64,000 nt of DNA from JAAYYM01 sp964631375. Lineage in GTDB: Bacteria > Bacillota > Clostridia > Lachnospirales > Lachnospiraceae. Shown here piece after piece: positions 53,903 through 62,778 of the stretch. Every line of letters starts with the position of its first letter. The stretch's first letter is position 1. Below the pieces are notes generated by a model that was not told where the DNA came from, searched no databases, and saw nothing but the letters and a program-made list of their open reading frames with translations. The translations under genes were made by a program, and so were the position numbers. The stretch lies in NCBI GenBank assembly GCA_964631375.1, contig CAZVYQ010000011.1, positions 1-64,000 on the forward strand, read 5' to 3'.

Positions 53903-55601
53903 ATGGACACGAATCTGACAGGGCAGGATCGGGAGACCTGCCGAAATAGGATATTATCAAATGACTACTATGATATCATTAAGGACTTTACTATGCCGAC
54001 CACAGAGCCGGAGAGCAGTGCGGTAGACTTTTGCATAGAGACGATTACCAGAGATTACGGCATCATTCATATTGCACGAACTGGTCTGCCGTTNNNNNNN
54101 NNNNNNNNNNNNNNNNNNNNNNNNNNNNNNNNNNNNNNNNNNNNNNNNNNNNNNNNNNNNNNNNNNNNNNNNNNNNNNNNNNNNNNNNNNNNNGCCGTTG
54201 TCCTTAACCGGACGAGGCGTTTTGATCGGATACATTGATACGGGGATTGATTACCGAAATGATGCATTTCGATATCCTAATGGAGACACCAGAATCGCAG
54301 CCATATGGGATCAGACCATACAGACAGGAACGCCGCCGGAGGGATTTTTATACGGGAGTGAATATCGAGAGAATGAGATCAATCAGGCTCTGCAAAGTGA
54401 TGATCCCTACAGTATCGTTCCGAGCAGGGATGAGATCGGCCATGGAACAGCGATTGCAGGTACACTTGCCGCCCCGGAGGCTACAATAGCAATGGTGAAG
54501 CTCAAACCGGCAAAGCAATATTTAAGAGAGTTTTACAGAATCAGAGAGGACGCAGTGGCATATCAGGAAACAGATGTACTGACTGCAGTAAAATATCTCG
54601 ATGCACTTGCCCAGAGTCTGAACAGACCTTTGGTGATCTGTATCGGTCTGGGTACGAATATGGGAGATCATGCAGGTTCTTCAGTCTGCTCCTTTTATAT
54701 GAATCAGATATCGGATAGAGAGAACAGAGTGATCGTAGTAGCGGGCGGAAATGAAGGAAATGCAGGTCATCATTATTATGGGGAATTAAAAAGTACACCT
54801 GAGAATGTGGAAATCAAGGTGGCCGAACAGGAAAATGGATTTATGCTGGAATTGTGGGGACGAAGTCCTGATGTGCTGAGTGTGTCAGTGAAATCTCCCG
54901 GTGGTGAAACGATACCACGGGTAATGCCACAAAAGAGATTTTCAGGCGAATATGGATTCGTATTCGAAAGAACCCGTGTCAATATTGACTATATCCTAAC
55001 AGAACGAAGTGCAGGAGATGAATTGATCATGATACGGTTTCTGAATCCCACACCAGGTATCTGGACCATTGGAGTGTATGGGGATGTCAATCCTCTACTC
55101 GGAGAAAATGCATACATTTTTGGCACATATCATATATGGTTGCCAATCAGCGGATTCATCTCTGCAGAAACCTTTTTCCTGCTTCCAAATCCGGATGTGA
55201 CATTAACAGAACCGGCATATACGGAAAAGGTCATCAGTCTGAGTACCTATCAGGCAGACAATACCAGTTTTTATATTGATTCCGGAAGAGGCTACAGCAG
55301 AGAGGGAAGAATCATTCCGGATATGTCCGCACCTGGTGTTGATGTTCTGACAGCAGGTATTACAGAACGTACTCGTGTCACAGGCTCAGGAATGGCCGCA
55401 GGGATCACATCCGGTGCAGTGGCTCAGTTTCTGGAATGGGCTGTGGTACAGGGCAATATGCCGCGTATCAGGGCACAGGATATCAAGTATTATATGATTC
55501 GAGGGGCAATCAGAGATAATCGTCTGACCTATCCGAACCGTCAATGGGGATATGGACGCATGAATATCAGAGGGGCTTTCGATGCAATGAGAAATACTTA
55601 A
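53903..55601 (+). CDS. Csp-like subtilase (S8), catalytic Ser replaced by Gly; interrupted by an assembly gap
   Basis: The gene runs through a 100-N gap at 54094-54193; the halves are in different frames only because the gap length is arbitrary. The N-terminal part (NDYYDIIKDF) resembles the short Csp prodomain. After the gap, catalytic Asp (IDTGIDY, codon at 54237), His (GHGTAIAG, 54441) and oxyanion Asn (GGNEGN, 54750) are present. The serine block, normally GTSxAA, reads GSGMAA: the nucleophile position, codon 55389-55391, is GGA for Gly. It is therefore probably a pseudoprotease, as CspC of C. difficile is. No ribosome binding site precedes ATG 53903. Confidence 0.85.
54094..54193. other. 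assembly gap (100 N)
   Basis: Exactly 100 N inside the subtilase gene, between the prodomain and the catalytic Asp block. True length unknown. Confidence 0.99.
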
Positions 55602-57168
55602 TCACCTGTATGATATGATCAATTCCACAGGCAGAGGCAACTACAAATATCAGAACAAAATCATATAGATACCGTGCTCTTGCTTCAAAAATCGTCACAA
55701 ATGCAATCATTCCAAGTACACTCAGCATGATGACCAGTTCCTTGCTGCGTCGTCTCTTGTAGAGTGTCAGACTCAGTCCCAGCATACTGGTGAGGACATA
55801 GACCCAGGTTGCCTGCTGTACTAAGACAAGATACCGATTACGGGTTCCGGCTTCATCATTGTAAAAGAAGCTGCGAAGAAAAGTGGCTGTATCGGTCGGA
55901 GCTTTCAATTTGATCATATAGAATCCACCATCGCCGCCTTCAAATCCCCAGGCAAATGTTCCGTCATTGAAATTCACCAGGGTTTTACGTTTCAGAAAGT
56001 CCAGATATCCGGACAACTTAAATTCCTTCATTCTGGATTGGATCGCCAGTTTGTTGGCAGCGACTCGTTCTTGTGGGTTTGTGAAGGATTGTGAGAATTC
56101 AAAATCGTCATTGTTCCAGATGCCATCCCATTTATCATTCATCCCCATCATGATATAGTGCTGATAGGAAACAGCCTTGTTCTCATCAAGTTCACAGTTG
56201 ATGGCAGCTTGGATCAGACGATTGGAACCCTGTGCAAGCAAAAAACCAACCAACAGTCCTATCAGTGCCTGTATCAGATAACTTCGTTTCGGATGTTCGA
56301 AGAGAAGTGTAAAGGCTTCAACCAGTAAGGCGGCGATCAAAACAATGATTGTATATGGTTTAAATAGAAAGCCGATCAAGCTTAAAAATGCGATACCAAA
56401 CCAGCAGATGACAGGAAATCTGTGAAATTCCTTTCGCTTACAGTAAAGAAAAAGTACTGAAATCGGAATAATCAGACAAAATCCATCTGAATAAGGCACA
56501 ATCATCCACGGAGATATTCCAATCAACAAAACACCAATAAACCATGCCACCAGGCTGACACTTTTACGTAATGTGATACGTCTGACAGTCAGAGCCAGCA
56601 AAAACAGAGCTACATCTGTCAGGAGAATCTCAACGCAGGTCAATGCAAAATAGATTGCAGTATAGTCCTGAAAAAAGGAAAACAGTCGGATAATCAGTGA
56701 TAATGCGACGGTTAATGCTACATTGTTTGGATAGATAGAGAGATAATCTGTATTTTCTATGGTTCCTGAAAATGCAAGTTCAAATGCCATACTGACAACT
56801 GTATCGCAATCCCATCCTGCAAAAAACAATATATCATAGGCTACATAGATTTGAAGCAGAAGCAGCAATGCTGTTAACAAAAGGAGAATGACATAAAAGT
56901 CCCGCTGTATGGCCAGTTTGCGATACAGGCAGGAAACATACTTCACGAAACGGGTCTTGGTGCAGATAAAATATAGAAGAACAGAGAGTGTAAGCAGCGA
57001 GAGAAGAATCGTGAGATTAGAGAATAGAACCTCTTTCTGACAGATATAATCAATACGCTTGTCTGTATATAGTATCGTGGAGAGGATCAGAAACAGTACA
57101 ATTGAATATAGAACAACTGTGAATGTAGAAAGTACATGTCGGAATTTTGTAATATGTGGATCAATCAC
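55567..57168 (-). CDS. polytopic membrane protein, GT-C/GT39-like
   Basis: 533 residues with about ten membrane segments. The loop FFAGWDCDTVVSMAFELAFSG, followed by a YLSIYPNN segment, resembles the acidic first loop of dolichyl-phosphate-mannose-type GT-C transferases. GTG start at 57168 overlaps the lspA stop by four bases (GTGA). Its 3' end runs 35 bases into the oppositely oriented subtilase gene. Acceptor unknown; protein O-glycosylation or wall glycan modification are both possible. Confidence 0.65.
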   Translation of the reverse strand: MIDPHITKFRHVLSTFTVVLYSIVLFLILSTILYTDKRIDYICQKEVLFSNLTILLSLLTLSVLLYFICTKTRFVKYVSCLYRKLAIQRDFYVILLLLTALLLLLQIYVAYDILFFAGWDCDTVVSMAFELAFSGTIENTDYLSIYPNNVALTVALSLIIRLFSFFQDYTAIYFALTCVEILLTDVALFLLALTVRRITLRKSVSLVAWFIGVLLIGISPWMIVPYSDGFCLIIPISVLFLYCKRKEFHRFPVICWFGIAFLSLIGFLFKPYTIIVLIAALLVEAFTLLFEHPKRSYLIQALIGLLVGFLLAQGSNRLIQAAINCELDENKAVSYQHYIMMGMNDKWDGIWNNDDFEFSQSFTNPQERVAANKLAIQSRMKEFKLSGYLDFLKRKTLVNFNDGTFAWGFEGGDGGFYMIKLKAPTDTATFLRSFFYNDEAGTRNRYLVLVQQATWVYVLTSMLGLSLTLYKRRRSKELVIMLSVLGMIAFVTIFEARARYLYDFVLIFVVASACGIDHIIQVIKYFSLHRKPL

Positions 57169-57659
57169 TTAGCTGCCTCCGATTTGATTTTGCTTTTGAT
57201 CTTTCGATCCGGCTGACCAAATCCGATCAGTGCGGAGCCAATAAAAATAAACAGATCTGCAATATTAAAAATAATATTACTGAATTTCTTCCATTTTGTC
57301 TGAAAGCTAAAATAATCTACAACATATCCACGAAATACACGATCATAGGTATTACTGAGTGCACCGCCTAACAGAAGTGACAGGCCGAGCCGACGACTGC
57401 GAGGCAAGGCTTTTTTATGAGAAAAGGAATACAATGCAATGATTGCCAGAAAGCCAGTCATAATCACTGAAATTCCTTTGACAAGCTTTGTATGATGATC
57501 AAGTCGATTCAGTACAATGCCTTTATTATGATGCTTTCTGATGATCAGGGCATTGCCTAAAATAGTATCCTCCTGCTGTGAGGTTCTATTATGTTCAATG
57601 TAATATTTCGCACTTAGATCTACAGCGAGAATGATCATCGCTATTCCCAGATAAATCAT
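57165..57659 (-). CDS. lspA: lipoprotein signal peptidase (signal peptidase II)
   Basis: 164 residues with four membrane segments. The two catalytic Asp blocks of the family are present: GGALSNTYDRVFRGYVVDYFSF and FNIADLFIFIG. It removes signal peptides from prolipoproteins such as the esterase at 37.4 kb. AGGAGG lies just before the ATG. N-terminal DLSAKYYIE replaces the more common D.xTK sequence, a minor divergence. Confidence 0.92.
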   Translation of the reverse strand: MIYLGIAMIILAVDLSAKYYIEHNRTSQQEDTILGNALIIRKHHNKGIVLNRLDHHTKLVKGISVIMTGFLAIIALYSFSHKKALPRSRRLGLSLLLGGALSNTYDRVFRGYVVDYFSFQTKWKKFSNIIFNIADLFIFIGSALIGFGQPDRKIKSKIKSEAAK

Positions 57660-57765
57660 GGAATCCTCCTAATTATATATTGACTGTTATCTATATTGAT
57701 CTTTTGCCTCTTCTTCGTCAAGTAATTTTTAGGGAAAAGTTTATGAAATTAAAATAAAAAAGACA

Positions 57766-57794
57766 TTGACAAATAGAGAAAGGTTCTATATAAT
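57766..57794 (+). promoter_or_regulatory. consensus sigma-A promoter of cysK
   Basis: TTGACA at 57766-57771, 17 bases, TATAAT at 57789-57794, identical to consensus. The predicted transcript starts near 57801, leaving a leader of about 85 bases with AAGGAGG before the ATG. Confidence 0.9.
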
Positions 57795-57806
57795 TCAATT
57801 TATAAC

Positions 57807-57830
57807 ATTCCTAGTGAGATAGTAGGAAAT
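57807..57830. promoter_or_regulatory. candidate Rrf2/CymR-type operator at cysK
   Basis: Inverted repeat ATTCCTA (57807-57813), 9 bases, TAGGAAAT (57823-57830), placed right after the predicted transcription start, a repressor position. The same half site, ACTAGGAAT, recurs in the promoter of the Rrf2 regulator gene at 58839-58847. Confidence 0.6.
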
Positions 57831-57885
57831 ATATAAACGAAATCATAGAAACTGCATTGAAAGTGAACACAAGGAGGAATTTAAA

Positions 57886-58821
57886 ATGAGTAACATTAAG
57901 AAATCAGCAACTGAATTGATAGGAGAAACGCCACTGTTGGAGCTTACAAACTATGAGAAAAAGCATGGGCTTCAGGCAGACATAGCAGTGAAACTTGAAT
58001 ACTTCAATCCGGCGGGCTCCGTTAAGGATCGTGTAGGACTTGCTATGATTGAGGATGCAGAGGCGAAGGGACTGTTAAGTCCGGGGGCAACAATCATTGA
58101 ACCGACTTCTGGCAATACCGGAATTGGAATCGCAATGGTAGCAGCTGCAAAAGGATATCGTGCTATTATGACAATGCCGGAGACTATGAGTGTGGAAAGA
58201 AGGAATATTTTAAAGGCATATGGAGCAGGAGTGGTTTTGACAGACGGTTCCAAGGGCATGAAGGGTGCGATTGAGAAGGCAGAAGAATTGCAGAGAGAGA
58301 CCCCTGGTTCCATCATACTGGGACAGTTTACAAACCAGGCTAATCCGATAGCACATGAGAGAACAACGGGTCCCGAGATCTGGAGAGATACCGACGGTAA
58401 GGTCGATATCTTTGTAGCAGGTGTCGGTACAGGCGGAACAGTAACCGGAGTCGGACGTTACCTGAAGGGTAAGAATCCGAATATCAAAGTAGTTGCCGTT
58501 GAACCGGCGGGCTCACCTGTATTGTCGAAGGGTACGGCAGGTGCACATAAGATTCAGGGAATCGGAGCAGGATTTATACCGGACACTCTGGATGTCAATA
58601 TTTACGATGAAATCATCACTGTGGAGAATGAGGCAGCTTTTGCATCAGGAAAGGAACTTGCAGTTACAGAAGGAATTATGGTAGGAATCTCATCAGGGGC
58701 GGCACTGTGGGCGGCAAAGGAACTGGCAAAACGTCCTGAAAATAAAGGAAAGCTCATTGTAGCCTTGCTTCCGGATACCGGAGATCGTTATTTATCGACT
58801 CCGATGTTTACGGAGGACTGA
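57886..58821 (+). CDS. cysK: cysteine synthase (O-acetylserine sulfhydrylase A)
   Basis: 311 residues. The PLP-binding Lys is in NPAGSVKDRVG, the substrate loop is EPTSGNTGIG, the phosphate-binding GVGTGGTVTG and late SSGAALWAA blocks are present. It makes cysteine from O-acetylserine and sulfide. It has its own consensus promoter with an overlapping repressor-type dyad, and an Rrf2 regulator gene follows, matching the CymR-type control of cysteine synthesis in Firmicutes. Confidence 0.97.
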   Translation: MSNIKKSATELIGETPLLELTNYEKKHGLQADIAVKLEYFNPAGSVKDRVGLAMIEDAEAKGLLSPGATIIEPTSGNTGIGIAMVAAAKGYRAIMTMPETMSVERRNILKAYGAGVVLTDGSKGMKGAIEKAEELQRETPGSIILGQFTNQANPIAHERTTGPEIWRDTDGKVDIFVAGVGTGGTVTGVGRYLKGKNPNIKVVAVEPAGSPVLSKGTAGAHKIQGIGAGFIPDTLDVNIYDEIITVENEAAFASGKELAVTEGIMVGISSGAALWAAKELAKRPENKGKLIVALLPDTGDRYLSTPMFTED

Positions 58822-58831
58822 TGATCTCCCA

Positions 58832-58860
58832 TTGACATACTAGGAATGATACGATACACT
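58832..58860 (+). promoter_or_regulatory. promoter of the Rrf2 gene with embedded operator half site
   Basis: TTGACA at 58832-58837, 17 bases, TACACT at 58855-58860. ACTAGGAAT at 58839-58847 lies in the spacer and matches the cysK dyad, so binding would block RNA polymerase; negative autoregulation is likely. Downstream at 58916-58942 three alternating arms (CATTTC, GAAATG, CATTTC) can form two exclusive hairpins in the leader. Confidence 0.6.
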
Positions 58861-58959
58861 AAATGTGCCGGATGAAATCAAGCAATACAACCGAAAATGC
58901 CTGATATCACCGGTACATTTCATGAGAAATGCAATGCATTTCACGTATTCGGAGGGTCT

Positions 58960-59397
58960 ATGAAGATTTCCACGAAAGGAAGATATGCAGTCCGGGTGAT
59001 GCTGGATCTGGCGGTACATAATACAGGAGAATACATCAAGGTCAAGAGCATTGCTGAGCGGCAGGAGATCTCTGAGAAGTATCTCGAACAAATCATTGCG
59101 ATCCTGAATAAAGCAGGATATGTGCGCAGTGTGCGTGGTGCTCAGGGCGGATACCGACTGGCAAAGGATCCGGCCGAATATACGGTTGGTATGATTTTAC
59201 GATTGACCGAAGGAGATCTGGCTCCGGTAGCATGTCTGGCAACAAAGGAAAATGAATGTGAACGCTGTGATACATGTGAGACACTTGGAGTCTGGAAGCA
59301 GCTGCAGGATGCAATCAACAATGTTGTTGATCATGTAACCATTGCTGACCTGCTGGAGAAACAACAGGAGAGGTTAGGAAGTCAGTATGTTATTTAA
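58960..59397 (+). CDS. Rrf2-family transcriptional regulator
   Basis: 145 residues. N-terminal winged helix-turn-helix starting MKISTKGRYAVRVMLDLA, with SEKYLEQII as recognition-helix region and GAQGGYRLAK wing, all typical of Rrf2/IscR/CymR. It has a Cys cluster (ACLATKENECERCDTC) near residue 92-108, where IscR binds an Fe-S cluster; CymR itself lacks Cys there. It may thus sense Fe-S or redox state while controlling cysK. ATG 58960 follows GGAGGG closely. Its end overlaps the MBOAT gene by 11 bases. Confidence 0.93.
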   Translation: MKISTKGRYAVRVMLDLAVHNTGEYIKVKSIAERQEISEKYLEQIIAILNKAGYVRSVRGAQGGYRLAKDPAEYTVGMILRLTEGDLAPVACLATKENECERCDTCETLGVWKQLQDAINNVVDHVTIADLLEKQQERLGSQYVI

Positions 59398-60853
59398 TTC
59401 CGTGGCATTTGCTTTTTTTATGCCGATTGTTTTTTTGATTTACTGGGTATTGCCACAGCGATTTCGCTGGATGGCACTGCTTACAGCCAACTGTTGGTTT
59501 TATATGAGTTGGGAACCAAAGTATATCCTTGTGATACTGCTGACGACGGTGGTATCCTATTTGTGTTCTCTGTCGATGGAGAAGACAAGTAAGCTATCAC
59601 AGAAAAAGTGGATCTTATTTATGGGTGTGATTGTAACACTCGCATTTTTACTGGTATTTAAATATGCAAATTTTGCACTGGATTCCTATTTCCGGGTATT
59701 GCAGCTTTTTGCTGTACCGGTACAGAAAACGACTCTCAATCTGGTGATGCCGATCGGTATTTCATTTTACACATTTCAGATGGTTGGTTATCTTGCAGAT
59801 GTATACAAAGGCAAGATCAAGGCAGAACATCATTTTGGACACTATGCTTTGTTTGTTTCCTTTTTCCCTAATATTTTATCAGGTCCCATTGAGCGTGCAG
59901 AAAATATGCTGCCACAGTTCAAGGAAGAGAAGAGATTTGATTATGATGATGCAGTTTATGGTTTGCGACTGATTTTGTTAGGCTTTTTGAAGAAAATGAT
60001 TTTTGCAGACTCCATGTCCAGATATGTGGATAACGTATTCAATCATACACAGGGAGTCTCCGGACTGGGTTTCATCATTGCAATCATCCTGTTTACCTTT
60101 CAGATTTATTGCGATTTCTCAGGCTATTCCGATATTGCCATAGGTGTTGCAAGACTCCTTGGAATCCGTCTGATGGACAACTTTAAACAGCCTTATTACG
60201 CTTCATCTGTCAGAGAATTTTGGCAGAGATGGCATATCTCATTATCTACATGGTTCAGAGACTATGTATATATCCCGCTCGGTGGAAATCGTGTATCCAA
60301 ACCACGAAAAAACTTAAATTTACTTTTAACATTTCTCACAAGCGGCCTCTGGCATGGAGCAAACTGGACCTTTATCCTATGGGGTGGCATCCACGGTCTG
60401 TACCAAATCATAGAAAACACAATCAAGACCATATGGAGAAAACACCACAGCGCACGAACAATAACACGCGATATCGATATACGCAGACAAAAAATCACCC
60501 ATCTCCTGCAAACTCTCCTGACCTTCTGTCTCGTAGCCTATGCGTGGATGTTCTTTCGTGCAAACTCCATTACGGATGCTCTCTACATTACCACCCATCT
60601 GTTTCAAGGATACAATTGGCCCCAAGCCATGCTCGACACCGGGATGAGCATATTATCAGTACTCAAGACATTATTGGCAATCGTTGCACTTATGCTTTAT
60701 GATTATTTTAGTCTGAAACATGATTTGCTGTTAGAAATTAGTAAACTAAAACTTCCGCTTAGGTGGCTGATCTATATTTTTATCACCGCGCTAATCATTA
60801 TCCTAAGCCTCCACAACGGAGTAAAACAGGAATTTATTTATTTTAAGTTTTAA
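59387..60853 (+). CDS. MBOAT O-acyltransferase (AlgI/DltB type)
   Basis: 488 residues with about eleven membrane segments. N-terminal SVAFAFFMPIVFLIYW and the catalytic region LTSGLWHGANWTFILWGGIHG, with the invariant His, identify the AlgI-like MBOAT family. These move an acyl group, often acetyl, across the membrane for transfer to an extracellular polymer by a partner SGNH protein, here probably the next gene. Its likely acceptor is the wall polysaccharide (inference). Confidence 0.93.
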   Translation: MLFNSVAFAFFMPIVFLIYWVLPQRFRWMALLTANCWFYMSWEPKYILVILLTTVVSYLCSLSMEKTSKLSQKKWILFMGVIVTLAFLLVFKYANFALDSYFRVLQLFAVPVQKTTLNLVMPIGISFYTFQMVGYLADVYKGKIKAEHHFGHYALFVSFFPNILSGPIERAENMLPQFKEEKRFDYDDAVYGLRLILLGFLKKMIFADSMSRYVDNVFNHTQGVSGLGFIIAIILFTFQIYCDFSGYSDIAIGVARLLGIRLMDNFKQPYYASSVREFWQRWHISLSTWFRDYVYIPLGGNRVSKPRKNLNLLLTFLTSGLWHGANWTFILWGGIHGLYQIIENTIKTIWRKHHSARTITRDIDIRRQKITHLLQTLLTFCLVAYAWMFFRANSITDALYITTHLFQGYNWPQAMLDTGMSILSVLKTLLAIVALMLYDYFSLKHDLLLEISKLKLPLRWLIYIFITALIIILSLHNGVKQEFIYFKF

Positions 60854-60893
60854 TACTATATGGATTGTTATGTCGTAGGGCGTCCGTACGCTG

Positions 60894-60902
60894 TGATATA
60901 AT
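60894..60902 (+). promoter_or_regulatory. extended -10 promoter element
   Basis: TGATATAAT at 60894-60902 fits an extended -10 (TGnTATAAT); there is no good -35. It lies 24 bases before the SGNH-like gene. Confidence 0.45.
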
Positions 60903-60926
60903 TCCGATCATTCCAGAAAGGATCCT

Positions 60927-61982
60927 ATGAAACGTTTTATCCTTAAAATTTTAGCATTCACCTTAATAATGGCACTGATCTTTCTCCCGGTGACAATCAT
61001 TGTAGACCCCTACAATGTATTTCACTATGCCAACCCTCGCAGCAACGGAGTAGAACCCAATAAAAACTTCATCAAGACCAAATACATCCTGAACCATCAA
61101 GATGAGTTTGATTCTCTCGTATTCGGTTCCTCAAGAGCAGGCTTCTTTCATGTAGACATGCTCCCTGACGGAACATACTATGACATGGCAAGTTCAGAGG
61201 CCTTACCGGCGGAACATGTTCATACACTCAAGATCATGATTCGGAACGGTTTCGTACCGAAAAACGTGCTTGTGCTTGTAGACGACATTTCTTGCTTTGT
61301 GGATCCGGCAACTCATGAGAATGTTTTATATCGTGTTCCCTATCCAGAGGACAATCTGTTTGACCAGATATCATTTTATCTGCGTTATTGTGATCTGTTG
61401 ACTACCTTCGAATCATTGGATGTGATCCTGAATCATCAAAAAACAGATCTGGATTATACAGAACGTTTTCGGACAACAGGAACTGAGAATCTGAACATTG
61501 CACCGGAATTTGACGGAACGATGGATGGAGCACCGGCTGTCGGCTATTGGGCAGATTATTATCAACTGCGGACAGAGGAAGCCATTGCAGATATGCAGGA
61601 ACTGATTGATCTGTGTAAGGAATATGATATTAATTTGAAAGTATTAACCAACCCACTTTATCATCTGACTTATAAAAAGGCCGTTGAGAACGGATATTTG
61701 GACTTTTTGGAAGAGCTTTCAAAGATCACAGACTTTTATAACTTCAGCAGTATCAGTTCTGTGACTACGACCAATGGATGTTATTATGAAACCAGTCATT
61801 TTACCCCTCAGGTTGGTATCTGGATGATTGGGGCAGTATATGAGGATAATATAGACAAACCTGTTAAGGATCAAGGCTTTGGAATCCATGTTACCGAAGA
61901 AAACCGGGAGGAGTTTATCAAGTTTTTGAGGGATCAGGCCGTTGACAATGGGATTACTCCATATGAGGGGGCTGCAGAATGA
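60927..61982 (+). CDS. secreted/membrane-anchored SGNH-like partner of MBOAT (DltD/AlgJ role)
   Basis: 351 residues. One N-terminal membrane anchor (ILAFTLIMALIFLPVTIIV), then an extracellular domain. LVFGSSRAGFF carries the nucleophile-type Ser block seen in DltD-like proteins, and YYETSHFTPQVG is in the place of the DxxH block, with Glu/Ser in front of the His. Such proteins accept the acyl group from an MBOAT and place it on the polymer. It overlaps the CPBP gene by four bases (ATGA). Confidence 0.75.
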   Translation: MKRFILKILAFTLIMALIFLPVTIIVDPYNVFHYANPRSNGVEPNKNFIKTKYILNHQDEFDSLVFGSSRAGFFHVDMLPDGTYYDMASSEALPAEHVHTLKIMIRNGFVPKNVLVLVDDISCFVDPATHENVLYRVPYPEDNLFDQISFYLRYCDLLTTFESLDVILNHQKTDLDYTERFRTTGTENLNIAPEFDGTMDGAPAVGYWADYYQLRTEEAIADMQELIDLCKEYDINLKVLTNPLYHLTYKKAVENGYLDFLEELSKITDFYNFSSISSVTTTNGCYYETSHFTPQVGIWMIGAVYEDNIDKPVKDQGFGIHVTEENREEFIKFLRDQAVDNGITPYEGAAE

Positions 61983-62758
61983 GAAAGCGTGAGTATTTTT
62001 GTCTGATACCGCTCCCTTTTATCATCACCCTTTTGCTGCAGGTTTTGGTCTACAGCATGACAACTATGCTTCAGTTAAACAGGTTCGTTCAGGATGAAAC
62101 TACCTGTACTGCATTGATCAGAGCAATTGTAGGTTGCATTAATCTGCTTGTTTTTGGGATATGGTATTATCGTACGTTTGGCAGAACACGTACAACCTCA
62201 CTCAAGAAAGTGCTGAGCTGGATTCATGTTCTGACACTGATAGTGATCGCTGTATGTGGGCAAATAGCCATTAGTTTTCTCTTGATATTGATCCTGCCAT
62301 TATTTGAAGGAGCAGCCACACAGTATCAATCAATGATAGGAAGCTTGTTTGAGGTTTCTCCAATCACATTGTTATATGTTATGATTCTGGCACCGATGGG
62401 TGAGGAATGCATTTTTCGTGGAATGACCTTTCACATTGCAAAAAAAGCAGTACTGGCGATCTGGGCGAATTTGATACAGGCAGTTCTTTTTGGTCTGTAC
62501 CATGGGAATCTTGTTCAGGGAATTTATGCTTTTGTCATGGGATTTGTATTTGGAATTGTTGTGATCAGACTGGATTCGTTGTGGACAGCTATTATTATGC
62601 ATATTGTTCTGAATGGAGCAGGATTATGGATGAATGCATATGTGGATACGATGCCCTCTAACTTGATCGGCAGTTTGATTTGTATACTTAGTATTGCAAT
62701 CGTTGTGATATCGATCTATTTACTGCCATCCGGAAGGAAATCGGAGGAGAGAAACTGA
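61979..62758 (+). CDS. CPBP (CAAX/Abi) family intramembrane metalloprotease
   Basis: 259 residues, about seven membrane segments. The motifs EECIFRG (Glu-Glu...Arg), GLYHGN (His) and a third His in IIMHIVLNGAG are the catalytic set of the CPBP/Rce1 family. These proteases act on membrane or prenylated peptides, and in bacteria often on bacteriocins or regulatory membrane proteins. Its link with the acyl-transfer pair is shown only by translational coupling. Confidence 0.92.
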   Translation: MRKREYFCLIPLPFIITLLLQVLVYSMTTMLQLNRFVQDETTCTALIRAIVGCINLLVFGIWYYRTFGRTRTTSLKKVLSWIHVLTLIVIAVCGQIAISFLLILILPLFEGAATQYQSMIGSLFEVSPITLLYVMILAPMGEECIFRGMTFHIAKKAVLAIWANLIQAVLFGLYHGNLVQGIYAFVMGFVFGIVVIRLDSLWTAIIMHIVLNGAGLWMNAYVDTMPSNLIGSLICILSIAIVVISIYLLPSGRKSEERN

Positions 62759-62778
62759 ATGAAATGTTCAGGCATGGA

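Noticed and set aside
54072..54230. Independent gene start at 54072 inside the subtilase
   Set aside because: The frame runs through the N gap and the prodomain upstream belongs to the same protein.
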